DNA from: Prionace glauca
Lineage: Eukaryota; Chordata; Chondrichthyes; Carcharhiniformes; Carcharhinidae
Length of the DNA: 64,000 nt
NCBI GenBank assembly: GCA_037974335.1
Contig: CM075743.1
Span: 7,932,449-7,996,448 of the forward strand
Direction of reading: 5' to 3'
Shown: positions 35,062 through 45,732 of the stretch, in pieces
Layout of the letters: every line of letters begins with the position of its first letter
Position numbering within the stretch: the stretch's first letter is position 1
The notes under the pieces: model-generated
The model's input: only the letters and a program-made list of their open reading frames with translations
What the model was told of the DNA's origin: nothing
The model's database searches: none
Made by a program: the position numbers and the translations under genes

Positions 35062-36299
35062 GTAAATTATTCTCAGTGATTATCTTTATTAATCTTGACT
35101 GAAAAGACCGATCGGTGTTTATCTGGGAGGAGACATTGACAGCTCCGATGTCTGGAGGCACTGTGGCAGTGCAGAGTCTGGCAGCTAGAGGGCAGTTAGA
35201 ACAATGATTATGTTGGAGGAATTGTAATTCAGAGCCTCAGAATAATGATCCAGAGAGATGGGGTCAGATTTACCGCACCCTAGACCACACTCTCCTGGTT
35301 AACATGTTGGCAAGGACACCCCCATGCTCCCGATGCCTGGACAATAGACCATCCCACTTCCCAAATACTCACCAGATACTCACCAACAGCTCATTTCTTC
35401 TCCTGTAGTAAATTCCTTCAGCTCATTAAACCTCCACACTCGGTTGAAGTCAGACTCCAGCGCTGAGTTCAAAAACAAAGGGCCTCAGTACAAAAAGAGC
35501 AGTTCAAGCCAGTTTCTCCAGTTAACTATTTCAGTTGCTGCCAGCTGATAGTTTCTATCTCCCAACTTCTGTCCTTTGGATGATACTTACGTTGGAATTT
35601 TACTGAGTGTCCGCTGTGGTATCGGAGCGGGTGAGGGGCAGACAACGGAAATGTCTGTTGACCTTGGGTGAGATTTTTCAGTCTCGCTCATTTGAGGCCA
35701 AAAGACCCCACCCTAGACATTTAACAGTACTGACATTTAAATGTTAAATGGTACTTAAAGTTTAAATATTAAATATAAATGCAAACAATGGCCAGAATTC
35801 AACAAACTCATCCACGGCTGAGATTCTCCAGTCCTGCTGCTTTGAATGGAGATTTGCTTGAGCACCAAATTCCCTATTCCAACTGGCAGTGGGGCCGGAT
35901 CACCTGATATGGGAGAATTCAGGTCAAGAATGGATTTTTAAGCTTCTGTTACCTCAACAAACATCCACAGTCTATCTCAGATCACACTCCTATGCTTGTC
36001 ACTAACTAATGTGCTGCCATGAATATCTGCTGTCCATGAAAGCAATCAATAGATACTACCTGCATTCAGCCAAGTTCTCACTGTCACCTCTCTCTCTAAC
36101 ACTTTCCCTTCCTCCTCACAGCCTGGGTGAGATCGAGAAATATTGGTAATATGAAACGATTTAATTTTTTGGTGAATCTGAAGATTAAAGTTTCAAAGTT
36201 TAATGTTATAGCTTTTTGAAATTAGTTTCACAAATAGGCTTACATTAACAGTGCAGTGAAGTTACTGTGAAAATCCGTTAATGATTTTTATTTCCACAG
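35062..36299 (+). other. V3-C3 intron
   Basis: 1,238 bases, collinear with the other V-to-C introns. SINE tail at 36221-36275, 24 bases before the exon; its SINE match is slightly more diverged ('agtttcacaaataggctt'). Confidence 0.75.
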
Positions 36300-36623
36300 A
36301 ACCCGTGTCCGTTCCTGAACTGAAATTTCTATCACCACCAAATGCCTCATGTTCTGGGGGCTCATTGTCCGTCTCCTGTGAATCTGTCCAGGGATCACTT
36401 CCCATTCAGTACACATGGTATGAAAAGACCCCGTCTGAAGATTCAAAGATCTCTGACACCAATAAACTGGATCTACATTGTCAATCCTTCACACAGCAAC
36501 ATCATCAATATTACTGCACAGCCTCAAATAACCAGGGAGACAAATCCAGTGAAATGGTTACAGTGTCATTGATCCACACTTCAGAGAATGATTGCAGTTA
36601 TTTAACACAAATCAGCAGCGTTG
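36300..36623 (+). CDS. C3: C2-type Ig exon, a-type acceptor
   Basis: 324 bases, phase 1-1. The acceptor is TTTCCACAG|AACCC, the 'a' subtype shared with C5 and C8. Variants: SGGSLSV, ESVQGSL, QGDKSS, VSLIHTSENDC, ISSVG. Sequon N-A-S. Confidence 0.9.
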
Positions 36624-36767
36624 GTAAATATCACTTAATTTCACTCATTAAATGAATGTTCCCAACACCTCAAATTAGGAGGTATTAGAACATAGAACAT
36701 TACAGCACAAACAGGCCCTTCGGCCCTCGAGTTGCGCCGATCGCATCAACTCCACCAATCTATAGAC

Positions 36768-39734
36768 CTATCTATAACCCCCAATCCCATTAAACCCCAT
36801 ATACTCATCCAGAAGTCTTTTAAAAGACCCCAGCGAGTTCGCCTCCACCACCGACGACGGCAGCCGATTCCAATCACTCACTACCCTCTGAGTGAAAAAT
36901 TTACCCCTAACATCACCTCTGTACTTCCCTCCCCGCACCTTAAATCTGTGTCCTCTCGTAGCGACCATTTCAACCCGGGGAAATAGCCTCTGAGAGTCCA
37001 CCCTATCTATTCCTCTCAACATTTTATAAACTTCTATCAGGTCGCCTCTCAACCTTCGCCTCTCCAGGGAAAAGAGTCCCAGCTCCCTCAACCTATCTTC
37101 ATAAGGCATGCCTCCCAGTCCAGGCAACATCCTTGTAAATCTCCTCTGCACCCTTTCAATAGCTTCTACGTCTTTCCTATAGTGAGGCGACCAGAACTGC
37201 GCACAGTACTCCAAATGAGGCCTGACGAGGGTCCTGTAAAGTTGCAGTATTACCTCCCGACTCCTAAACTCAATCCCTCAATTAATGAAGGCCAGTACAC
37301 CATACGCCTTCTTGACCACCTCCTCCACCTGCGAGGCCGATTTAAGAGTCCTGTGAACCCGGACCCCGAGATCCTTCTGCTCTTCAACGCTACTAAGACC
37401 CCTGCCCTTAATAGTGTACTCGTTCATCCCGTTGGTTCTGCCGAAATGGACTACTACACATTTATCCGCGTTGAAGTCCATCTGCCACTTCTCCGCCCAT
37501 TCCTGCATCCTATCTATGTCCTGCTGCAACTTTTGACATCCTTCCAGACCATCCACAACACCGCCGACCTTCGTGTCATCAGCGAACTTGCTAACCCATC
37601 CCTCCACTTCCTCATCCAGGTCATTTATGAAAATGACAAACAACAAGGATTCCAGAACAGATCCCTGGGGCACCCCACTGGTGACTGACCTCCATTCCGA
37701 AAAAGACCCATCCACAACCACTCTCTGCCTTCTGCAGGCGAGCCAGTTCTGGATCCACAAGGCCAAAGGCCCTTGGATCCCATGCCCTCTCACCTTCTCA
37801 AGAAGTCTTGCATGGGGGACCTTATCAAAAGCCTTGCTGAAGTCCATGTACACTACGTCCACGGCACTTCCTTCGTCAATGTGTTCAGTCACATTATCGA
37901 AGAACTCAACTAGGCTCGTAAGGCACGACCTGCCCTTGACAAATCCATGCTGACTATTCCTGATCATGTCAAACCTCTCCAAATGCTCGTAAATCTTGTC
38001 CCTCAGAAGCCTCTCCATCAGCTTACCAACCACTGAGGTCAGACTCACCAGGCGGTAATTTCCCGGGCTATCTCTGTTCCCTTTCTTGAAAATAGGGACT
38101 ACATCCGCAATCCTCCAATCTTCCGGAACCTCTCCCGTCTCCATTGACGATGCAAAGATCATCGCCAAGGGCTCTGCAATCACTTCCCTGGCCTCCCACA
38201 GTATCCTGGGGTACATCCCATCTGGTCCCGGCGACTTATCTACCTTGATAGAATTCAAAAGTTCTAACACATCCTCCTCCTTAATGTCCACGTACTCAAT
38301 CTTTTCCACCTGCTGCAAGTCCATAGCAAGATCTCCCAAATCAGCTTCCACTGTGAATACTGAGGCAAAGTACTCATTAAGCACCTCCGCCATTTCTTCT
38401 GGTTCTACACAGACCTTTCCCCCTTCATCTTTTATAGGTCCTATCCTTTCCCTTCTCACCCTTTTACCTTTCACATACTTATAGAAGGCCTTGGGATTTT
38501 CCTTAATCTTACCCACCAAGGTCTTCTCATGACCCCTTCTGGCTCTCCTAATTTCCCTTTTAACCTCCTTTCTACAGTCCTTATATTCTTCAAGATCCTT
38601 AACCTCTCCTAGTTCCCTGAACCTTTTGTACACCTTCCTTTTCCTCCTGACTAGGTTCAACACAGCCTTCGTGCACCACGGTTCCCGCGACCTACCAAAA
38701 CCCCCTTGCCTTATCGGAACATTGTCATGCAGAGCGCCAGACAAACATTCCTTGAATATCCGCCACCTTCCTTCGGTACTCTTCCCTAAGAATGCCTCCT
38801 TCCAGTTTATTTGTCCAAGTAACTTCCTGACTTCTTCGTATCTCCCCTTACTCCAGACAAACACCTTCCTAGCCTGTCTGATTCTATCTCGTTCCAATGC
38901 AATTGTGAAGGAGATAGAATTATGGTCACCATTCCCAAGATGCTCTCCTACCGAGAGATCCATCACCTGCCCTGGTTCATTCGCCAGTACCAGGTCAAGT
39001 ACCGCCTCTCCCCTCGTAGGCTTGTCCACATACTGTGTCAGGAAACCTTCCTGAACACACCTAACAAACTCCTCTCCAGCCGAACCCCTTACTCTAGGGA
39101 TATTCCAGTCGATGTTTGGGAAATTGAAGTCTCCCATCATGACAACTCTGTTTTTAATACATTTCTCCAGAATCTGGTTCCCTATCTGCACTTCAACTTC
39201 CCTGTCACTATTGGGCGGCCTATAGAATACACCCAGCAAAGTTTTCGACCCTTTGCTGTTCGTAACTTCCACCCACAGAGACTCTGTAGAAAGTCCCTCC
39301 ACGGCATCCTCTTTCTCTGCAGCCATGACACTGTCCCTTATTAACAGTGCCACTCCACCACCTCTTCTGCCAGCCTCCCTGTCCTTCCTGAAACATCTGA
39401 AACCTGGCACCTGAAGTACCCAGTCCTGTCCCTGAGACATCCAAGTCTCCGTAATGGCCACCACATCACATTCCCAAGCAGCTATCCACGCCCTAAGCTC
39501 ATCTACCTTATTTACTATACTCCTTGCATTAAAATATACACACTTCAGCCCCTCAGTCTGGGCATTTCCCTTCTCCACCTCCTGTCTAACCTCCCTCCCA
39601 TGTTTCCTGCGGTCCTCCCTTACCTTTAAAGTATTAAAGCACATGCATTTCAAACCCTGCTCCGCCCCACCCCCACTACGCCGTGCCTTGCATTCCCCAT
39701 CTATGCCCCCCTCCCTTTCACCCCCTCTACTCAA
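36768..39734 (-). pseudogene. LINE ORF2: endonuclease-reverse transcriptase, one stop
   Basis: 989 codons in one frame from Met at 39734, interrupted once by TGA at 37278-37280 after 818 residues. Order: APE endonuclease (FNARSIVNKVDEL, AITETW, YRPPNSD, MMGDFNFPNIDW, LDLVLANE, GNGDHNSISF); RT ([57 protein letters not shown] with the catalytic Asp pair); C-terminal domain (YCAQFWSPHYRKD, FFTQRVVSDWNRLP). The context AFIN-stop-GIEFRSRE against AFINRG or ARGIEYKSRE in relatives indicates CGA to TGA, a CpG transition. Confidence 0.92.
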
Positions 39735-39754
39735 TATCCCACCCCCCCCCCAAA

Positions 39755-40735
39755 TCAGTTTAAACCTCCCCGCATAGCCTTTGCAAATTTACCCCCCAGG
39801 ATATTGATTCCCCTCTGGTTCAGGTGTAAACCATCACTCATATAGAGGTCCCGCCTTCCCCAGAATGAGCCCCAATTGCTTAAGTACCTGAACCCCTCCC
39901 TCCTGCACCATCCCCTCAGCCACGAGTTCAGACTTTCCCTCTCTCCATTCCTCTCTAAACTATCCCGTGGCACAGGCAAGAGTCCGGATATAACTATTCT
40001 TCCAGACTTGGCCTTTAGTTTCCACCCCAACTCCATAAATCTTTGTTTAATTTCCCTTTCCCTTAATCTCCCTATGTCATGTGTCCCCACATGAACTATA
40101 ACTTGGGGTTGATCTCCCTCTCCCCTAAGAGTCCTGAATACCCTGTCCGATACATCCCGGACCCCAGCCCCAGGTAGGCAACAAACCAGCCCTGAGTCCC
40201 TACCCTTACCTCCAACTCTCCTATCCGTCCCCTTAACCGTGGAGTCCCCAATCACGAGGCCCAACCTCTTACCCCTAACCACCTGAGATTTCCCAATATG
40301 CTCACCCCCAGAGACCTGCTCCCTTTGGCTATCCCCAGTTGATTCCTCCTCAACTGTAGCCTCCAGGACCGAAAACCTATTTTGGAGGGGAACAGCCCCA
40401 GGGGATTGACCCCCCAACTGCTTCTTTCCCCTCTTCCTGACAGTGACCCAAGACTCATTTCTAGGAGTAACTATCTCCTTATAACTCCTTTCTATGTCCT
40501 CCTCCACTTTCCGGATTATGCGGAGCTCCTCTAATTCCACCTCCAGCTCCTTTACACGCTCCTCCAGAAACTGCACTTTTACACACTTCCCACAAGTAAA
40601 ACCACCTGAAACACTGCTGGACTCCCTCACTACATACATCCCACAGGAGATGCAGCTTACAGCCTGAACTGCCATCCCTGAGACTATTCCCAGCAGAAAA
40701 ATAAAAATATTTTTAAAAAAAACCTTCCCACACAC
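39755..40735 (-). CDS. LINE ORF1: zinc-finger, coiled coil, esterase-like
   Basis: 326 residues, intact. The N-terminus has a hydrophobic start and a Cys cluster (CISCGMYV … FTCGKC), like the PHD-type finger of some CR1 ORF1 proteins. It is followed by a charged coiled coil (LEERVKELEVELEELR). The C-terminal half is a GDSL/SGNH esterase-like domain: VIGDSTVKGTDR (nucleophile Ser), VIVHVGTHD (block III) and DGLHLNQRG (Asp-His block V). ORF1 proteins of CR1 elements carry this esterase; its role in transposition is presumed lipid or RNP related. Stop at 39755, 20 bases before the ORF2 start. Confidence 0.9.
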   Translation of the reverse strand: MCGKVFFKNIFIFLLGIVSGMAVQAVSCISCGMYVVRESSSVSGGFTCGKCVKVQFLEERVKELEVELEELRIIRKVEEDIERSYKEIVTPRNESWVTVRKRGKKQLGGQSPGAVPLQNRFSVLEATVEEESTGDSQREQVSGGEHIGKSQVVRGKRLGLVIGDSTVKGTDRRVGGKGRDSGLVCCLPGAGVRDVSDRVFRTLRGEGDQPQVIVHVGTHDIGRLREREIKQRFMELGWKLKAKSGRIVISGLLPVPRDSLERNGERESLNSWLRGWCRREGFRYLSNWGSFWGRRDLYMSDGLHLNQRGINILGGKFAKAMRGGLN

Positions 40736-40827
40736 TTATAATTAGGTTAGAGGAGGTGGAAGGGTGGGATTCTCTACCAGTGTAGAGAATCGGGTATCCT
40801 CTCTGTGCTAATTTATAGGGTTAGGGG

Positions 40828-41269
40828 CCCGAGAAAAAAAAACTACAAGTACCGGCAAGCGCCCTAGTGACGACTTCCGGTTTCTAACTTAATTTTTTTT
40901 AAAAACCGCCGAAACTCGCGACTTTAAAACTAAAATAAAAAGTTACCCAGTATAAACTTTTTGCTACCTTTTTGCTGCCTCCTCACTCGCCCAAAAATCG
41001 CTGCCTCTCAACTCTGCTCCACAGGAACAATGAGGCCGAGTCACGGAGGTAGGAGCTTTTTAAACCCGAGAAAAAAAAACTACAAGTACCGGCAAGCGCC
41101 CTAGTGACGACTTCCGGTTTCTAACTTAATTTTTTAAAAAAACCGCCGAAACTCGCGACTTTAAAACTAAAATAAAAAGTTACCCAGTATAAACTTTTTG
41201 CTACCTTTTTGCTGCCTCCTCACTCACCCAAAAATCGCTGCCTCTCAACTCTGCTCCACAGGAACAATG
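40828..41269 (-). repeat. Two tandem 5' monomers of the LINE
   Basis: The unit starting CCCGAG (plus sense) occurs at 40828 and 41065, a period of 237 bases, nearly identical. The second copy is truncated at the element's 5' end (41269). On the minus strand each unit contains AACCGGAAGTCGTCAC, with an ETS-type CCGGAAGT. Tandem 5' monomers are known in rodent L1 promoters; here they probably form the LINE promoter. Confidence 0.85.
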
Positions 41270-41394
41270 ATTCAATTGGATTAGAAGATGTGTTGGACAG
41301 ATTTCTCTGAACATAGTGGTAAATCCCTTTGAAATATATCTGTTTGTATTAAACAACTATTTCCAGTTGAATTTTTGACCTGTTGTCTTTTCAG

Positions 41395-41703
41395 CTCCAA
41401 GTGCTTTGTGGGCAAAAAATAATGTAACAGGAATTTTGGGAAGAACGATCACTATCGATTGTCATTATGACAAATTGTCCCAGTCACATGTGAAATATTG
41501 GAGTCGTCAATGCTCTGTTTTGGTAAAATCAAACGATCCAGATGGACGGCGAGGGAGAATGTCGATCACAGAGAACAAGACGCAAGGATTATTTGTTGTT
41601 ACGATGGAGGATCTTCGCCCAGGAGATGCAGGAATGTACAGCTGTGGTATTGATAAGCCCGGCCTCCTTTCAATATTTCCTGTAAAACTACAAATATATG
41701 ACG
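41395..41703 (+). CDS. V4: V-type exon (type A intron)
   Basis: 309 bases, phase 1-1. Variants: GILGRTITIDC, KSNDPDG, ITENKTQ, and GDAGMYSCGI, where Met replaces the Trp of the family's GWY-C motif. DKPGLLSIFPVKLQIY. N-V-T sequon present. Confidence 0.9.
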
Positions 41704-42865
41704 GTAAATTGTTCTCAGTGATTATCTTCATTAATCTTGACTGAAATGACTGATCGGTGTTTATCTGGGAGGAGACATTGACAGCTCCAATATCTGGAGG
41801 CTCCACAGCAGTGCAGTGTCTGGCGGCTAGAGGGCAGTTAGAAAAATGATTATGTTGGAGGAATTGTAATTCAGAGGCTCAGAGTAATGATCCAGAGAGA
41901 TGGGGTCAGATTTATTGCACCTTGGACCATGCTTCCCTGGTTAACAAGTTGGCAGAAACCCCAACCACGGACCTATTGACTGGAAAATAGATCTTGACCA
42001 CTTCCCAGATATTCACCAGATACTCACCAACAACTCACTTCTCCTGTCATAAATTCCTTCAGCTCATTCCCAAGAAACTATTTCAGTTGCTGCCAGCTGA
42101 TAGCTTCTATCTCCCAGCTCTTGTCCTTTGGATGATAATTAACGTTGGAATTTTACTGCCTTGTCCGCCGTGGTATCGGAGCGGATGTGGGGCAGACAGC
42201 GGAAATGTCTGTTGACCTTGGGCAGGATTCTCCAGTCTCACTCATTTGAGGCCAGAAAACCTCACCCTAGACTTTAAACAGTACTCACACTTAAATGTTA
42301 AATGGTAGTTAATGTTAAATATTAAAACAAATAAAAACAATGGCCGGAATTCACCAAACTGGCCCAGAGCTGGAATTATCCAGTCCCGCTGTGAATGCAG
42401 ATTTGCCTGATTGCCAAATTCCCTATTCCAACTGGCAGTGGGGGCTGATCACCCGATATCGGAGAATTCAGGTCAAGGTTAGATTTTAGGAAAGGAATTT
42501 AAATCTCCGTTATCTCAGCAAACATCCACAGTCTATTTCAGGTGACATCCAATGCTTGTCACTAACTAATCTGCTGCCATGAAGATCTGCTGTCCATGAG
42601 AATAATCAATAGATACTACCTACATTCGACCAAGTTTCCACTGCCAACTCTCTCTCTCTCTAACATTTTCCTTCCTCCTCATATCCTGGGTGAGGTTGAG
42701 AAATATTGATAATATGAAACTATTTAACATTTTGGTCATTCTAATGATTAAAGTTTTTACGTTTAAAGTTAATGCATTTTTTACTTAGTGTCACAAGTAG
42801 GCTGACATTAACACTGCAATGAAGTTACTGTGAAAATCCATTAATGACTGTTTTTTTTCCCACAG
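41704..42865 (+). other. V4-C4 intron
   Basis: 1,162 bases; about 75 bases shorter than its neighbours in the stretch after 'ccttcagctcatt' near 42066. SINE tail at 42781-42839 directly before the acceptor tract. Confidence 0.7.
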
Positions 42866-43189
42866 AGCCCGTGTCTGTTCCTGAACTTAAATTTCTATCA
42901 CCACCAAATGCCTCATGTTCTGGGGGCTCAGTTTCCGTCTCCTGTGAGTCTGTCCAGGGATCACTTCCCATTCAGTACACATGGTATGAAAAGACCCCAT
43001 CTGAAGATTCAAAGATCTCTGACACCAATAAACTGGATCTACATTGTCAATCCTTCACACAGCAACATTATCAATATTACTGCACAGCCTCAAATAAACA
43101 GGGAGACAAATCCAGTGAAATGGTTACAGTGTCAGTGATTCACATTTCAGAGAATGACTGCAGTTATTTAACACAAATCAGCAGCATTG
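42866..43189 (+). CDS. C4: C2-type Ig exon, g-type acceptor
   Basis: 324 bases, phase 1-1. Variants: ESVQGSL, QQHYQYYC (Tyr for His), SNKQGDKSS. Sequon N-A-S. Confidence 0.9.
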
Positions 43190-43859
43190 GTAAATATCGC
43201 GTTAAGCTTCAAAAAATTAAACTCATGTTTTAAATTAATGTCTGTCTGAATTACTCACAGGTTTAGATCTATTGGTAGTTCCAAGCAATTTTAATAAAAA
43301 TAGAATTGCATTTATTTATCACTTTTCACAGCTACAGGACAGTTTTAAATTCCATTCTGATTGATGCTGGAACTGATTCAGAGCCATTGTTGTGCTGTAG
43401 GAAGCTCAGTACTAATTTTTGAGCAATGAGCTCCCTCAAAGAGCAATGTGATCATGAGCAGACAATCTGCTGTCTGAGGATTGCTGTTTGAGAATGCAAT
43501 AACTCCAGGAGGTGGATCTGAAAGAGCTGTGCTTTTATTGCGCAAAATGAAAATAAGCAATAACAACATACCTGTGCTGAACACAACAAACCCCAACCAG
43601 GGCTAAAAGATTAATGGAACCTCTCAAGGTCTTGCTTTATAAAGGGCTAATTATTCAATCTCATTATGGTTGTCGAATTATCAATCTTCAGGGAGCACAT
43701 ATTCAATGAGCCCAATGATATCAAATAGGGAAGTATTTCATTGCATTGCAATATGCATTGGAGAGATTTCTAAGAACACAGTGGTAAATCCTACTGAAAC
43801 ATATCTGTTTTGAATTAAACAATTATTTTAGTTCAATTTTTGACCTGTTGTCTTTTCAG
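43190..43859 (+). other. C4-V5 intron (type B)
   Basis: 670 bases, same length and layout as C2-V3. It shows the uninterrupted 'gcttttattgcgc' site into which a SINE inserted in the C6-V7 intron. Confidence 0.75.
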
Positions 43860-44168
43860 CTCCGAGTGCATTGTGGGCAAAAAATAATGTAACAGGAGTT
43901 TTGGGAAGAGCGATCACTATCGATTGTCACTATGACAAATTGTCCCAGTCACATGTGAAATATTGGAGTCGTCAGTGCTCTGTTTTGGTAAAATCAGATG
44001 ATCCAGATGGACGGAGAGGGAGAATGTCGATCACAGATAACAAGACACAAGGATTATTTGTTGTTACGATGGAGGATCTTCGCTCAGGAGATGAAGGATG
44101 GTACAGCTGTGGTATTGATAAGCCCGGCTTCCTTTCAATATTTCCTGTAAAGCTACAAATATCTGACG
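43860..44168 (+). CDS. V5: V-type exon (type B intron)
   Basis: 309 bases, phase 1-1. Variants: LRSGDEGWYSC, DKPGFLSIFPVKLQIS. N-V-T sequon present; Cys40 unpaired. Confidence 0.9.
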
Positions 44169-45408
44169 GTAAATTGTTCTCAGTGATTATCTTTATGACT
44201 CTCAACTGAAATGTCTGATTGGTGCTTTATCTGGGAGGAGACATTGACAGCTCCGATGTCTGGGGGCTCCGTGGCAGTGCAGAGTCTGGCAGCTAGAGGG
44301 CAGTTAGAACAATGATTATGTTGGAGGAATTGTAATTCAGAGGTTCAGAGTAATGATCCAGAGAGATGGGGTTAGATTTATTGCATCTGGGATCACACTC
44401 TCCTGGTTAACATGTTGGCAAGGACACCCCTATGCTCCCGATGCCTGGACAATAGACCTTCCCACTTCCCAAATACTCACCAGATACTCACCAACAGCTC
44501 ATTTCTTCTCCTGTAGTAAATTCCTTCAGCTCATTAAACCTCCACACTCGGTTGAAGTCAGACTCCAGTGCTGAGTTCAAAAACAAAGGGACTCAGTACA
44601 AAAAGAGCAGTTCAAGCCAGTTTCCCCAATTAACTATTTCAGTTGCTGCCAGCAGATAGCTTCTATCTCCCAGCTCATGTCATTTGGATGATACTGACGT
44701 CGGACTTTTACTGAGTGTCCGCTGTGGTAGCGGAGCGGGTGTGGGGCAGACAATGAAAATGTCTGTTGACCTTGGGCAGGATTTTTCAGTCTTGCTCATT
44801 TGAGGCCAAAAGACCCCACCCTAGGTTTTAAACAGTACTGACACTTAAATGTTAAATGGTACTTGATGTTCAATGTTACATATAAATACAAACCATGGCC
44901 GGAATTCAACAAACTCATCTGCGGCTGAGATTCTCCAGTCCCGCTGCCGTGAATGGAGTTTTGGCTGAGCGCCAAATTCCATCATCCAACTGGCAGTGGG
45001 GGCAGATCGCTCAATATTGGAGAATTCAGGTAAAGAATGGATTTTTAAGCCTCTGTTATCTCAGCAAACAGCCACAGTCTATCTCAGATCACACTCCAAT
45101 GCTTGTCACTAACTAATGTGCTGCCATGAATATCTGCTGTCCATGAGAACAATCAATAGATACTATCTGCATTCGGCCAAGTTCCCACTGCCATCTCTCT
45201 CTCTCGAACACTTTCCCTTCCTCCTCACAGCGTGGGTGAGGTCTAGAAATATTGGTAACATGAAACGATTTCATTTTTTGGTTAATCTGAAGATTAAAGT
45301 TTTAAAGTTTAATGTTAAAGTCTTTTAGAATTAGTTTCACAAGTAGGCTTACATTAACACTGCAATGAAATTACTGTGAAAATCCATTAATGATTTTTAT
45401 TTCCACAG
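44169..45408 (+). other. V5-C5 intron
   Basis: 1,240 bases, collinear with V3-C3. SINE tail at 45331-45385. Confidence 0.75.
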
Positions 45409-45732
45409 AACCCGTCTCTGTTCCTGACGTGAAATTTCTATCACAGCCAAATTCCTCATGTTCTGGGGGCTCAGTGTCCGTCTCCTGTGAGTCAGTCTGG
45501 GGATCATTTCCCATTCAGTACACATGGTATGAAAAGACCCCATCTGAAGGTTCAAAGATCTCTGACACCAATAAACTGGATCTACATTGTCAATCCTTCA
45601 CACAGCAACATCATCAATATTACTGCACAGCCTCAAATAACCAGGGTGAAAAATCCAGTGAAATGGTTACAGTGTCAGTGATCCACATTTCAGAGAATGA
45701 CTGCAGTTATTTAACACAAATCAGCAGCGTTG
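45409..45732 (+). CDS. C5: C2-type Ig exon, a-type acceptor
   Basis: 324 bases, phase 1-1. The most divergent C after C1: PDVKFLSQPNSSC, ESVWGSF, SEGSKI, QGEKSS, ISSVG. Sequon N-S-S. Confidence 0.9.

Larger units (their letters stand above)
36687..41269 (-). mobile_element. Near-complete CR1-like LINE
   Basis: A 4,583-base non-LTR retrotransposon on the minus strand. From 5' (right) to 3' (left) it has two 237-bp monomers, ORF1, a 20-base gap, ORF2 and a 3' UTR ending at 'atgttctatgttct', the CR1-type octamer tail. ATT flanks both ends (36684-36686 and 41270-41272). The uninterrupted site is visible in the C5-V6 intron ('aggaggtattcaattgcatt', near 47900). It looks young: ORF1 is open and ORF2 has one visible stop. 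Confidence 0.92.
36624..41394 (+). other. C3-V4 intron (type A, deleted, LINE-filled)
   Basis: 4,771 bases, of which 4,583 are the LINE at 36687-41269. Only 62 bases separate C3 from the LINE: right after 'ggtaaatatcactt' the sequence jumps to 'tcactcattaaatgaatg', so most of the ancestral type-A intron is deleted. Confidence 0.8.

Noticed and set aside
43768-43780. CACAGTG before type-B V exons, resembling a recombination signal heptamer
   Set aside because: No ACAAAAACC-like nonamer at 12 or 23 bases, the motif is about 90 bases inside the intron, and the V exons carry their own G strand, so no V(D)J joining is implied.
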